Below, piece by piece: positions 41,770 to 49,615 of a stretch of DNA of 64,000 nt. The stretch comes from Candidatus Parcubacteria bacterium (lineage in GTDB: Bacteria > Patescibacteria > Paceibacteria > UBA9973 > UBA918). Location of the stretch: positions 124,001 through 188,000 of the forward strand of contig JAKFXN010000005.1 of assembly GCA_021731405.1 (NCBI GenBank), written 5' to 3'. Position 1 is the stretch's first letter; the number at the start of each line of letters is the position of its first letter. Position numbers and translations under genes: made by a program. The notes under the pieces were generated by a model. The model saw nothing but the letters and a program-made list of their open reading frames with translations. It did no database searches and was not told the origin of the DNA.

Positions 41770-44700
41770 TTACGCTACATCACGCCGTCGTTGGACAAAG
41801 AGAAGTTGTAGTAGTGTCAGACCTGAGGTTGCTGCACTTCCTCCGTGACCAGTTCCTGGAGCACCATATGGCACTGCAGTTACTTGCTCACCGAGTACAA
41901 GTGGCATCAAGCCTGGAGCTGAGATACTGTCTCCAGCTACTGATGGCTTAGGCTTCTTTACGAGAGTTCCGCCACCACCTCCTGAACGACCGTTTGGTGT
42001 TGGGTCTGGGTCAGTTACAACTACCTCACTTTCGTCGTTACCGAAGTTAAGGTCATCTACTATACCTATAACTGCAGCATGTGCTACTGGCACAAGGAGT
42101 GCAAATACTTTTTCTACTAGAGTTTGAGTGAATAGGTCGTCTGGTACAGTCACAACGTAAGATTCTGGCTCTGTTGTCTGCTCCCATCCGTCTGGAAGAA
42201 CCTGTGTGATTTCCCATGTACCTTCAGTCACCACAAAACTATAGTACCCATTTTCATCTGTAGTTGCGGTATGTGTAGTGGCACCTTTTGTTGCTTTTAC
42301 TGTCCATCCAGCTAGTGGGTTTTCTACATACTCATCGAGAAGTTGGATTTCTTCTAGATATTCCTCGTATCCCTGCTCCCACTCTGTGTTTTTATTGTCA
42401 TCATGCCATACATATCCTTCAAGACGGTAGACATCATCGTTTTCACCATCATCACCATCTTCTGGTTCACGACAATTAAGTGACACATCATCAAGGAAGG
42501 TTCCTTCTGAGTTGCCGAGTCCAGCGTCTTGGAACGTTACGGTCACGAGAGCACCCGTACCAGTAAAGACATAGTTGTCAGCTGTCCATGAAGTGTTTGA
42601 TCCCCCAGTTCCTGTGTTAGTCTTCTTCACTACACCATCCACCAACACTTCAAGTACGTTTTGGTATTCACTGGTGTTTGGTCGTGGTGAGAACTTCCAT
42701 GAAAGTGAGTATTCCTTGCCAGCGATGGTTTGTACGGTTTGTGAGATTGCTACTGAAGCATTTTCACCACTCGTACCCGCTGGTCCTTGCCAATCACTAT
42801 CAAGCTCAGCATGTTGGTCTCCTCCAGCTGGTGTCCAACCGTTTACACCTTCATGGAGTTCAAGAGATGCTACTTCTGGAGCATCTGCGCCGTTCATCCA
42901 CTCTACAACCCAAGCAAGTGCTGGTGAGGTAGAAAAGATATCCCAAAGAGCTCCATTTGTTACTTCTGGGGATTCAAACCCTCCGTTAGCAAGTAGGTTT
43001 ACTTGTGGCTGACAGATTGGAGCTGGCTCTTCGATATGATTCCACGCTACACAGTTGTACGTGTTGTTTACTGCAATACCATCTACACGGTCGTAGTTGT
43101 CGTAGTTGAATACGTCAGTATGACAATACATTTCTGCAGTAAAGCTGTCGGTATTAGTTGCATTTGTTGGTCCGTAGGTAAATGGAATATATCCATCTTT
43201 TAACACTTCTCGCATCCAGATGTTACTCATTCCCGCGATTTGTGCAGCAGTAAGTTGTACTTGTGTCTTTCCATCTACCCCAGTTGCTGGAAGAAGAGTC
43301 CAGTCCCCACCAGCTGCACCGTAAAATGCTGTTGTTGGTAGGTTATTGTCTGGATTTGAAGCACTCTGTCCTGCCCATTCGAATTGCCAACCTGACTCAA
43401 ACTCACATGATTTGTGATCTAGTACCCACTGCGCAGCAGTAGTAGAAGAGATTACATTTCCGTTCACTGCGCCCCAGTTTGGAAGCTCTGCTTCATCAGT
43501 ACACACAATCTTGTGAGCAATAACAGTTGCTACTGGCTCTGTCGGGATAGTTATTGGTCGGTTTACAACTGTGAAGGTTTCAGTCTCTGAATCAACAGTT
43601 ACTTCGCCAAGACCAGATACGTTTTGCCATCCATCTTTCATGATCTCGTCTACATCGTATGTTCCAAACGGTACGTTTGTGAAAGTTACACAACCGTTTT
43701 GATTGGTAGTAGAAGCGTATCCTTCAAATACAGTCACATCTAGTGAACCAGTGTTGTCACCGTAGAATGTGTCGTAAATAGCAAATGTAGCTGAGCCGGT
43801 AGCCGTTTGGTTAAAACCGCGAGCATATTCATGTCCGCTGTTGTAAGTACCCCAATTTGAATTTGGATCAGTTACTCCATTGAGTTGAAGCTCAAGAATA
43901 TCTGTGCCGTAACCAGTAAATCCGTCCATCTGTGTAGCCCAGTTATCTTCGGTTGAGTACTCAGCATCAACGATATTGAGTGGACCACGGTTATTGTCCC
44001 AAGTACCTGAAGCTACGGCTACGTATGATCCGGTATTAAGAGCTACAGTCGCTCCAGTACCATTAGTAGCTGAAACGTCTACTGTATCTACTTCGTCCCC
44101 AAGAAGCATAAGATTCCAGCCTGAAAGGGCATTTTGATTTCCATCAATCTTACACATTGTCACGGTAGAAAACTTTGGTTCTTCGTATGGAATATCACAC
44201 TCTGCATCAGTTCCAGTAATCACAAGCTCATACTTAAGACCAGCTGGGTTACTTTGTGTTGTACCGTTAGCTTGAGCCCAGTTTTTCACTGAAACTTCAA
44301 GGTCGTTGTTTCCTTGATCAATAAATGTAGTGAGGTCGTGTGTATTTGCAGCCGCGTAATTGAATTCAGTTGCATCTACACCAGCCACATCACCATTTAC
44401 AGCTACTTCGTAACTGTTGTCAGCAGCAATTGTGAGAATAGCGCTTGTTACAGGGCCGTTCCAACCAAACTTCTTCAAGAAGGTTTGATTTGTTTCGTTT
44501 ACTGGGTCTGCTACTGGATTATCTCCCCAAATCCACTTACTTGGTGCATTTACTACCGCATCCCAAGCATCATGAATAAATGTAACGAGTTTTGCAGCAG
44601 CACCATCCACAGTATCAGTCGTATCACTTACGATAGTTACACTACAAATCTTTGGTTCTTCTGGTGCCTCACAGACAGACTTTGTTGCAGCAATCGCATC

Positions 44701-46518
44701 AACGTCAAAACCGTCAGCGTCATTTGCGTGGAGAGCTGGATTACTGGTGTCTGTTACTCGAACAAACTTAATCCAAGCATATCCAGTTCCATCAAAATCA
44801 AAGTAGGAGATTTTGCCAGCATTGGTGTTACTTGCAATACCAACTGACTTCCACTCGATTCCGTCCTGACTTACTTCTACAGTAGCTGTTTCTGCTGGAT
44901 ATGTCCCGTTAGTAGCTTCATGTACCGCGATATCGTTGCCAGCTACATTTGGTACATAGGTGTCAAATTCTACAGTCACAAACCCACCAAATCCAAGGGC
45001 GAAGAAGCCTGTTGAACCATTATTAACCCAATCAGAAGCGCCGAGCACAGCTTCATCATCTGTACGATTTGGGTCAGTTATAGCTGAACCATTCTTTTTT
45101 AGCTTTTGATCACTTTCCACGACACTTCCTGCCCAGTCACCATTTGGCATATCTTCACAAGGTGGAACATATTCGTTTGTGAATACACAACGCTTGTCAT
45201 CTGTGTCAGGAACCTGCACAAAAGTAATAATGGAGTCCACAACTTCACGACCAAAGAAGACACATTGTTCAGTTACTTCATCCTCAGAGTTAACGTAACC
45301 ATTTTCTACACTTACATCAACTTGCTCCCAATCTTTCTGTATTTCTTCATTTACCGTCCATGGGCCATCATTTGGATTTACCATTTGTGACACACAACCG
45401 TCTTTTTCTGTTTCAAGTGTGTATGAAATATCTCCATTTGAAAGTGTCATTTCCCAACCTTCTATTGATGCTTTTAGTGCGTCATACTTACATATTTCAA
45501 TTTCCTCAAGTACGGGTACATTCCAAGCTACACAGTGATAGGTCTTGTCTACTTGTACCTTTGAAATCCATTCGAGATTATCGTAACCAGCCGCATCATC
45601 GGCACAATAAATTTCAGCAGAAACATTTCCACCTTCACTACCTACAAATGGAATATAGTCATCGCTCCAAACTTCTCGCACTGAAATAGTTGGCTTATTG
45701 CCTACGATATTCTCAGAGAGAGTAATAACTACATTTCCATTCTCGTCAGTATAGTCTGACGTTAACCACGGCGAATTGAGCTCCCCAGCGTTATCTGGAG
45801 ACGAACCATTTGACTGGCCATTCTTAGCCCATTGAAACTTAAAATCCTCTACTGGTGAACAATCTCCTTGGTGTTGCGCAAGGAAACTTGCTGCTGTACC
45901 AGCAGTGATCTCTGCATATGTTCCGTTTGGCAAAGAAGCTTCATCTTCGCACGCAATCTTAGTGATTGAGATCTTTGCAACTTTTGGAATTCTACAATCA
46001 TTATCCAAAATCTGCTGACCTGTCATCCCATTAAATTGTTGGTAGATTGTTCCTAGGTTTTGTCCATTTGGAAAATCCTCAGTGACAGGAATAATGTCGC
46101 CACCGTCATCATCGTGACCATTTAGACCATTCTCTGACACTTCATTCTCAGTGAATGGATTGTTGGCGTTAGGATTACTTTGGTTTGAGTGACAGATATC
46201 TACTTTTGTATTATTCTGCCATCCGCGAGCAAACATGAAGAGTTCTTCTCCAGAAGTTTCAGGTACTCCTTCAGTGTCGTCCTCAGTAGATGTGGTTGCC
46301 TCATCCAAATTCTCGTCTCCTTCTTCAGATGATTCTTCATCTTCATCCTCTTCGCTCTCATCTGCTGGAGTTGTCTCCTCAGCAGCTGGTTCGGCTGGCG
46401 CTTCCTGCGCAAATGCAACAGAAAGAGGCGCCGAAAAGGCGCTTAATAAAACAGCAAACATTGTGAGCACAGCCCAGACTCGAGCGACGGCACGATGTTG
46501 CAGATAAAATGTATTCAT
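41770..46518 (-). CDS. Large surface protein with SdrD-B-like domain and sorting-like tail
   Basis: 1582 residues. A signal peptide (about 12-38) is followed by a very acidic stretch (about 39-95). A module starting with ITKIACEDEASLPNG and ending YHCVAWN recurs later as AHKIVCTDEAELPNW ... YNCVAWN. Between and after these are prealbumin-like repeats (ICKYDALKASIEGWEMTLSN, MCKIDGNQNALSGWNLML), a galactose-binding/DUF642-like domain (about 1170-1350, NLLANGGFESPEV), and a SdrD B-like repeat (about 1364-1453, LEGYVWHDDNKNTEWEQGYE). The end reads VPYGAPGTGHGG, a hydrophobic SGLTLLQLLFV and QRRRDVA, like a sortase signal with GAPGTG in place of LPXTG. The sortase gene lies next. An adhesin or stalk role is inferred. 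Confidence 0.85.
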   Translation of the reverse strand: MNTFYLQHRAVARVWAVLTMFAVLLSAFSAPLSVAFAQEAPAEPAAEETTPADESEEDEDEESSEEGDENLDEATTSTEDDTEGVPETSGEELFMFARGWQNNTKVDICHSNQSNPNANNPFTENEVSENGLNGHDDDGGDIIPVTEDFPNGQNLGTIYQQFNGMTGQQILDNDCRIPKVAKISITKIACEDEASLPNGTYAEITAGTAASFLAQHQGDCSPVEDFKFQWAKNGQSNGSSPDNAGELNSPWLTSDYTDENGNVVITLSENIVGNKPTISVREVWSDDYIPFVGSEGGNVSAEIYCADDAAGYDNLEWISKVQVDKTYHCVAWNVPVLEEIEICKYDALKASIEGWEMTLSNGDISYTLETEKDGCVSQMVNPNDGPWTVNEEIQKDWEQVDVSVENGYVNSEDEVTEQCVFFGREVVDSIITFVQVPDTDDKRCVFTNEYVPPCEDMPNGDWAGSVVESDQKLKKNGSAITDPNRTDDEAVLGASDWVNNGSTGFFALGFGGFVTVEFDTYVPNVAGNDIAVHEATNGTYPAETATVEVSQDGIEWKSVGIASNTNAGKISYFDFDGTGYAWIKFVRVTDTSNPALHANDADGFDVDAIAATKSVCEAPEEPKICSVTIVSDTTDTVDGAAAKLVTFIHDAWDAVVNAPSKWIWGDNPVADPVNETNQTFLKKFGWNGPVTSAILTIAADNSYEVAVNGDVAGVDATEFNYAAANTHDLTTFIDQGNNDLEVSVKNWAQANGTTQSNPAGLKYELVITGTDAECDIPYEEPKFSTVTMCKIDGNQNALSGWNLMLLGDEVDTVDVSATNGTGATVALNTGSYVAVASGTWDNNRGPLNIVDAEYSTEDNWATQMDGFTGYGTDILELQLNGVTDPNSNWGTYNSGHEYARGFNQTATGSATFAIYDTFYGDNTGSLDVTVFEGYASTTNQNGCVTFTNVPFGTYDVDEIMKDGWQNVSGLGEVTVDSETETFTVVNRPITIPTEPVATVIAHKIVCTDEAELPNWGAVNGNVISSTTAAQWVLDHKSCEFESGWQFEWAGQSASNPDNNLPTTAFYGAAGGDWTLLPATGVDGKTQVQLTAAQIAGMSNIWMREVLKDGYIPFTYGPTNATNTDSFTAEMYCHTDVFNYDNYDRVDGIAVNNTYNCVAWNHIEEPAPICQPQVNLLANGGFESPEVTNGALWDIFSTSPALAWVVEWMNGADAPEVASLELHEGVNGWTPAGGDQHAELDSDWQGPAGTSGENASVAISQTVQTIAGKEYSLSWKFSPRPNTSEYQNVLEVLVDGVVKKTNTGTGGSNTSWTADNYVFTGTGALVTVTFQDAGLGNSEGTFLDDVSLNCREPEDGDDGENDDVYRLEGYVWHDDNKNTEWEQGYEEYLEEIQLLDEYVENPLAGWTVKATKGATTHTATTDENGYYSFVVTEGTWEITQVLPDGWEQTTEPESYVVTVPDDLFTQTLVEKVFALLVPVAHAAVIGIVDDLNFGNDESEVVVTDPDPTPNGRSGGGGGTLVKKPKPSVAGDSISAPGLMPLVLGEQVTAVPYGAPGTGHGGSAATSGLTLLQLLFVQRRRDVA

Positions 46519-46607
46519 ACTATATAAAAGCTAACTAATAGCTACTAAAAAACCTCCAATAACGACACAATCCCACGTGGTTTGTTTGGAGCCGCGTGAT
46601 ACGCACA

Positions 46608-46635
46608 ATAGTACTCTTCTATTTCAGAAATGCAA
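46608..46635 (-). promoter_or_regulatory. Candidate promoter of the 1582-residue protein
   Basis: -35 TTGCAT (46635-46630), 16-bp spacer, -10 TACTAT (46613-46608). The leader would be about 80 nt and includes a possible CACGCGG/CCACGTG stem. Confidence 0.35.
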
Positions 46636-46752
46636 ATCTAGGCCACAGATATATTAAATTGCAAGTTTCTCCAAAACTAACTTTTGGGTTTATGTGCTGT
46701 CTGCTTCATATAAACAGCGTCGTTAGTAGACTACTTGGTTTTGTGTCTGGTC

Positions 46753-47616
46753 CTAAAAAGTCCGATTTGGGAGTATTTGGGCGCATTTTCTACTCAAACT
46801 CGGGAACTCACCTGTAGCTCGGTGTCTAGCAATGCGTTCTTTCATCATATTTTTCATATCCCTGAGTTCTCTTCTTGAGTATTCATGCTCGTATACCAAC
46901 GGAAAAACAGCACAGGCGTGAAAGGTAGGCGGGTTCACGTCTTCAAGGAGGCCAAGTACGCGCACGCGGTTTCCTGTCTCGAGCACAAAACGATCCATTT
47001 CATGTAGTTCAGAAATATCGGTGGTCCATCTTGTTCCATTTTCATCCTCCACCATAAAAAGTGGTTGCGGGACCCCATCTTCAGCTGAAAGCAAAACTCC
47101 AACCAGACGACCTTCCTGCGGATTTTGCCACAACTTAAGCTCGAGTTTTTCCTGTGATGGGTAATCTTTTGAAAATACTCCCATTTGCTTATCCAAAATA
47201 AATCCTACTCCAGCCAAGTGCAGGAAGGAACCTCCAGCCAAACTTAAAACTAAACTACTCCCAACAATTTTCCAGAGTGGATAGCGATAGCCGTTTTTGG
47301 TATGACGAAGATTGTACACAGCAAAAATAACCATCACCGCGAAGAGTAGTATCCAAAGGTACGGCAATACATCTACCGCAAAAGCGAAGAATGATTCATG
47401 GGTAGCTTCATACAGTGAATACTGTTGAAAGGTCACCACAAAGAGCGTGACCGCTACTGAGAGTGCGCCAAACAACACGGTAAGGAGCCATAGGGTCCAA
47501 ACACCGCATTCGCGACTACCAAAAAACAACCGTGAATGCGGACATACTGATTCCTTTTCGATTCTGGTGAGGACTTGAGTTTTCAAATCTACCGCTGATT
47601 GTCTTTCTGATTCCAT
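46753..47616 (-). CDS. Three-helix membrane protein, probable anti-sigma partner
   Basis: 287 residues, no family recognised. An N-terminal cytoplasmic part (about 1-38) contains CPHSRLFFGSRECG. Three membrane helices follow (about 40-62, 75-100, 115-142). The C-terminal half (about 150-260) looks like a small beta domain: LKLWQNPQEGRLVGVLLSAED, PLFMVEDENGTRW, GNRVRVLGLLED. It starts 4 nt after the ECF sigma stop codon, the usual place for a membrane anti-sigma factor. No HxxxCxxC zinc motif is seen. The role is inferred from position only. Confidence 0.6.
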   Translation of the reverse strand: MESERQSAVDLKTQVLTRIEKESVCPHSRLFFGSRECGVWTLWLLTVLFGALSVAVTLFVVTFQQYSLYEATHESFFAFAVDVLPYLWILLFAVMVIFAVYNLRHTKNGYRYPLWKIVGSSLVLSLAGGSFLHLAGVGFILDKQMGVFSKDYPSQEKLELKLWQNPQEGRLVGVLLSAEDGVPQPLFMVEDENGTRWTTDISELHEMDRFVLETGNRVRVLGLLEDVNPPTFHACAVFPLVYEHEYSRRELRDMKNMMKERIARHRATGEFPSLSRKCAQILPNRTF

Positions 47617-47620
47617 ATTG

Positions 47621-48202
47621 TTATATACGCGCGATTTTAGAATTTAATGCATTGTACAACTGTTTCTTACCTCGATAAATGAGCGTCCCTACCGAGCCAC
47701 TGGGGATTTTCAAAATATCTGATATTTCCTCGTATTCTTTATGTTCAAAGTAACGAAGAATAAGGACTTCTTTGTATTTCAGCTCAATTTCTTCTAATGC
47801 CTTAGCCAGTTCAGTCGCGTTCACGTTTTTATCAAAGGCAATCTCCGCCGCCTCCTCTTTACTTGAGATAAGACTGAGCACGTCTTCGCCATCAGAAATG
47901 AGGTGTCCTTCAGGACGCACACTTTGCTTGCGGTACCAAGAAATAGCTTCATTGTGGGCAATACGATAAATCCAAGAAGAGAACGTGAGTGAGGTATCAA
48001 AGCTGTTGAGGTTGCGGTACGCCTTAATAAAAATTTCCTGAAGGACATCAAGCTGGTCATCGTGGTTTCGTACTCCAAGCCGCATGATGTACCTTTTAAG
48101 CTTTGCTTCGTAGCGTTCAATAATGAGCCCGAAAGAATTTGGCTCTTTAAGTGTCTCTGCCACAATTACTTCATCTGAAAGTTGATTTTCCACCTCACTC
48201 AT
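47621..48202 (-). CDS. ECF-type RNA polymerase sigma factor
   Basis: 193 residues. Region 2 is seen in LDVLQEIFIKAYRNLNSFDTSLTFSSWIYRIAHNEAISWYRK (about 50-92, with the WIYRIAHN core) and region 4 in LEEIELKYKEVLILRYFEHKEYEEISDILKIPSGSVGTLIYRGKKQL (about 140-187, helix-turn-helix). No region 1 or 3, so it belongs to group 4 (ECF). It directs RNA polymerase to a small promoter set, usually in response to envelope signals released through a membrane anti-sigma factor. The gene 4 nt downstream encodes a membrane protein that fits this. TAGAAT lies 12 nt before the ATG. Targets are unknown. Confidence 0.92.
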   Translation of the reverse strand: MSEVENQLSDEVIVAETLKEPNSFGLIIERYEAKLKRYIMRLGVRNHDDQLDVLQEIFIKAYRNLNSFDTSLTFSSWIYRIAHNEAISWYRKQSVRPEGHLISDGEDVLSLISSKEEAAEIAFDKNVNATELAKALEEIELKYKEVLILRYFEHKEYEEISDILKIPSGSVGTLIYRGKKQLYNALNSKIARI

Positions 48203-48235
48203 ACAAGTCTTCCCATTCTACCATCCTTATATGGC

Positions 48236-48265
48236 TTGAGGGCAACCCTCGGTTCGTAGTACAAT
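48236..48265 (+). promoter_or_regulatory. Promoter of the 164-residue secreted protein (leaderless)
   Basis: -35 TTGAGG (48236-48241), 18-bp spacer, -10 TACAAT (48260-48265), 6 nt to the ATG at 48272. No leader is predicted. Confidence 0.6.
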
Positions 48266-48271
48266 CTAACC

Positions 48272-48766
48272 ATGAAAAAATTACATATTGGCATCTTTGC
48301 TGTCCTGACACTCATCCTTATTAGCCCCCTAAATACAGAGGCAGCCAGCACAAGCGCACAAAGTGCTGTTCGTCTTACCGATTCACATGTTCTTTTTACT
48401 ATTACCTACGACATTGGCTTCTTAAACCGCGCTACTTACGCACCAGTCCTCGCCAACACAGGACAAGTTGAAAATGAAGTGTCTTATAGCATTACCGCCG
48501 CCAACGGCAACAAAATGTATGTTCCTTCAGCTGGGTTTATCACCGCTACACACGCAGTGATTGAGAACAACTACTACAAGCTCGAATACGGCAAAAAATC
48601 AGACTTTACCTTAGCGGTGATTGCTCAGATTCCTAAATCAGAAACAGATTACACACTCACAATCACCAAAATGCCATTTATCTTGATAGATAAGGATAAA
48701 AGTACCAGACTCAGTGAATACACCCCTACCCAGCTCGCCGACTACAAAACACCTGGGGTCAAATAA
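48272..48766 (+). CDS. Secreted protein of unknown function (164 residues)
   Basis: A clear signal peptide (MKKLHIGIFAVLTLILISPL, cleavage near NTEAA-STS) precedes a beta-rich domain with VRLTDSHVLFTITYDIGFLNRATYAP, VSYSITAANGNKMYVPSAGF and YYKLEYGKKSDFTLAVIAQIP. No cysteines and no membrane anchor. No family recognised. It is divergent from the sigma factor gene (70 bp between starts), so the two could be regulated together. The pattern suggests a small Ig-like exported domain. Confidence 0.7.
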   Translation: MKKLHIGIFAVLTLILISPLNTEAASTSAQSAVRLTDSHVLFTITYDIGFLNRATYAPVLANTGQVENEVSYSITAANGNKMYVPSAGFITATHAVIENNYYKLEYGKKSDFTLAVIAQIPKSETDYTLTITKMPFILIDKDKSTRLSEYTPTQLADYKTPGVK

Positions 48767-48782
48767 GGATTAGGGACCAGAC

Positions 48783-48812
48783 AAAAAAGACTATTGAAAA
48801 ATAGTCTTTTTT
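48783..48812 (+). terminator. Terminator overlapping the next gene's promoter
   Basis: The stem pairs AAAAAAGACTATT with AATAGTCTTTTTT around GAAA and ends in T residues. It closes the 164-residue gene. The -35 box TTGAAA of the following gene is formed by the loop and its closing bases. Confidence 0.8.
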
Positions 48813-48822
48813 GTGCTATAAT
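48794..48822 (+). promoter_or_regulatory. Promoter of the pseudouridine synthase gene (leaderless)
   Basis: -35 TTGAAA (48794-48799), 17-bp spacer, -10 TATAAT (48817-48822), 6 nt to the ATG at 48829. A near-consensus promoter whose -35 lies in the upstream terminator's loop. Confidence 0.75.
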
Positions 48823-48828
48823 CTTTTT

Positions 48829-49551
48829 ATGTCCGAATTCCCGATGCGAATCAACAAATATCTCGCTGAACAAAAAATAGCTTCCCGCCGGGAAGCTGAT
48901 GTGCTTATAGAGCGCAAACAAGTGCTCATTAACGGCAATGTGGCGGTTCTTGGTCAACAGGTGAACGAAGGAGACAAGGTCACCATTGCTGGTGCGACCA
49001 AAAAGTATGTCTATCTCGCCTACTACAAAGGTCGCGGTATTATCACTCACTCGCCAAGCGAAGGTGAAATTGATATTGCTACCCGCCTCAAGAAAGATTA
49101 CAGCATTACCAATGTCGCTCCACTTGGTCGCCTCGACAAAGACTCTGAGGGTCTGATTATTCTTAGTAACGATGGACGCATCACTGGACCAGTCTTGGAT
49201 CCTGAGCTCAATCATGAAAAAGAGTATGAAGTGACGGTGGACAAGCCAATTAGTGGCATGTTTACCAAAATGATGGCGCTCGGTGTAGATATCGAAGGCT
49301 ACCACACCAAGCCAGCAATTATTAAAACCAGTCCTCGCAACGACAAGAAGTTTAACCTCACTATCACTGAGGGAAAAAAGCACCAGATTCGACGCATGTG
49401 TGCTGCTCTTGGTTATCAGATTCAATCTCTCAAGCGTATTCGTGTCATGAATATTGAACTCGGTACTCTCAAACCAAATCAGTATCGCAAGATTGCTGGC
49501 GATGAACTCAAAACGCTCATGAAAGAGCTTGATGTAAAAAGTCCAAAGTAA
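48829..49551 (+). CDS. RsuA/RluB/RluF-family pseudouridine synthase
   Basis: 240 residues from the ATG at 48829. An N-terminal S4 RNA-binding domain (about 6-55, MRINKYLAEQKIASRREADVLIERKQVLING) precedes the catalytic domain with GRLDKDSEGLIIL (catalytic Asp103), KEYEVTVDKP and the C-terminal EGKKHQIRRMCAALG motif. These enzymes convert a specific uridine in rRNA to pseudouridine. The member (16S RsuA or 23S RluB/RluF) cannot be fixed here, though the HQIRRMCAALGYQIQSLKRIR end leans to RluB/RluF. The transcript is predicted leaderless. Confidence 0.9.
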   Translation: MSEFPMRINKYLAEQKIASRREADVLIERKQVLINGNVAVLGQQVNEGDKVTIAGATKKYVYLAYYKGRGIITHSPSEGEIDIATRLKKDYSITNVAPLGRLDKDSEGLIILSNDGRITGPVLDPELNHEKEYEVTVDKPISGMFTKMMALGVDIEGYHTKPAIIKTSPRNDKKFNLTITEGKKHQIRRMCAALGYQIQSLKRIRVMNIELGTLKPNQYRKIAGDELKTLMKELDVKSPK

Positions 49552-49561
49552 GGCACCGTTT

Positions 49562-49604
49562 AAATAATAAAGCCGCGTCCCAAAAGGACGCGGCTTTATT
49601 ATTT
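49562..49604. terminator. Bidirectional terminator, pseudouridine synthase / typA
   Basis: 19-bp perfect arms (49562-49580, 49586-49604) around a 5-nt loop, A/T-rich at the base. It serves both convergent genes. Confidence 0.92.
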
Positions 49605-49615
49605 CGTATTTCAAA

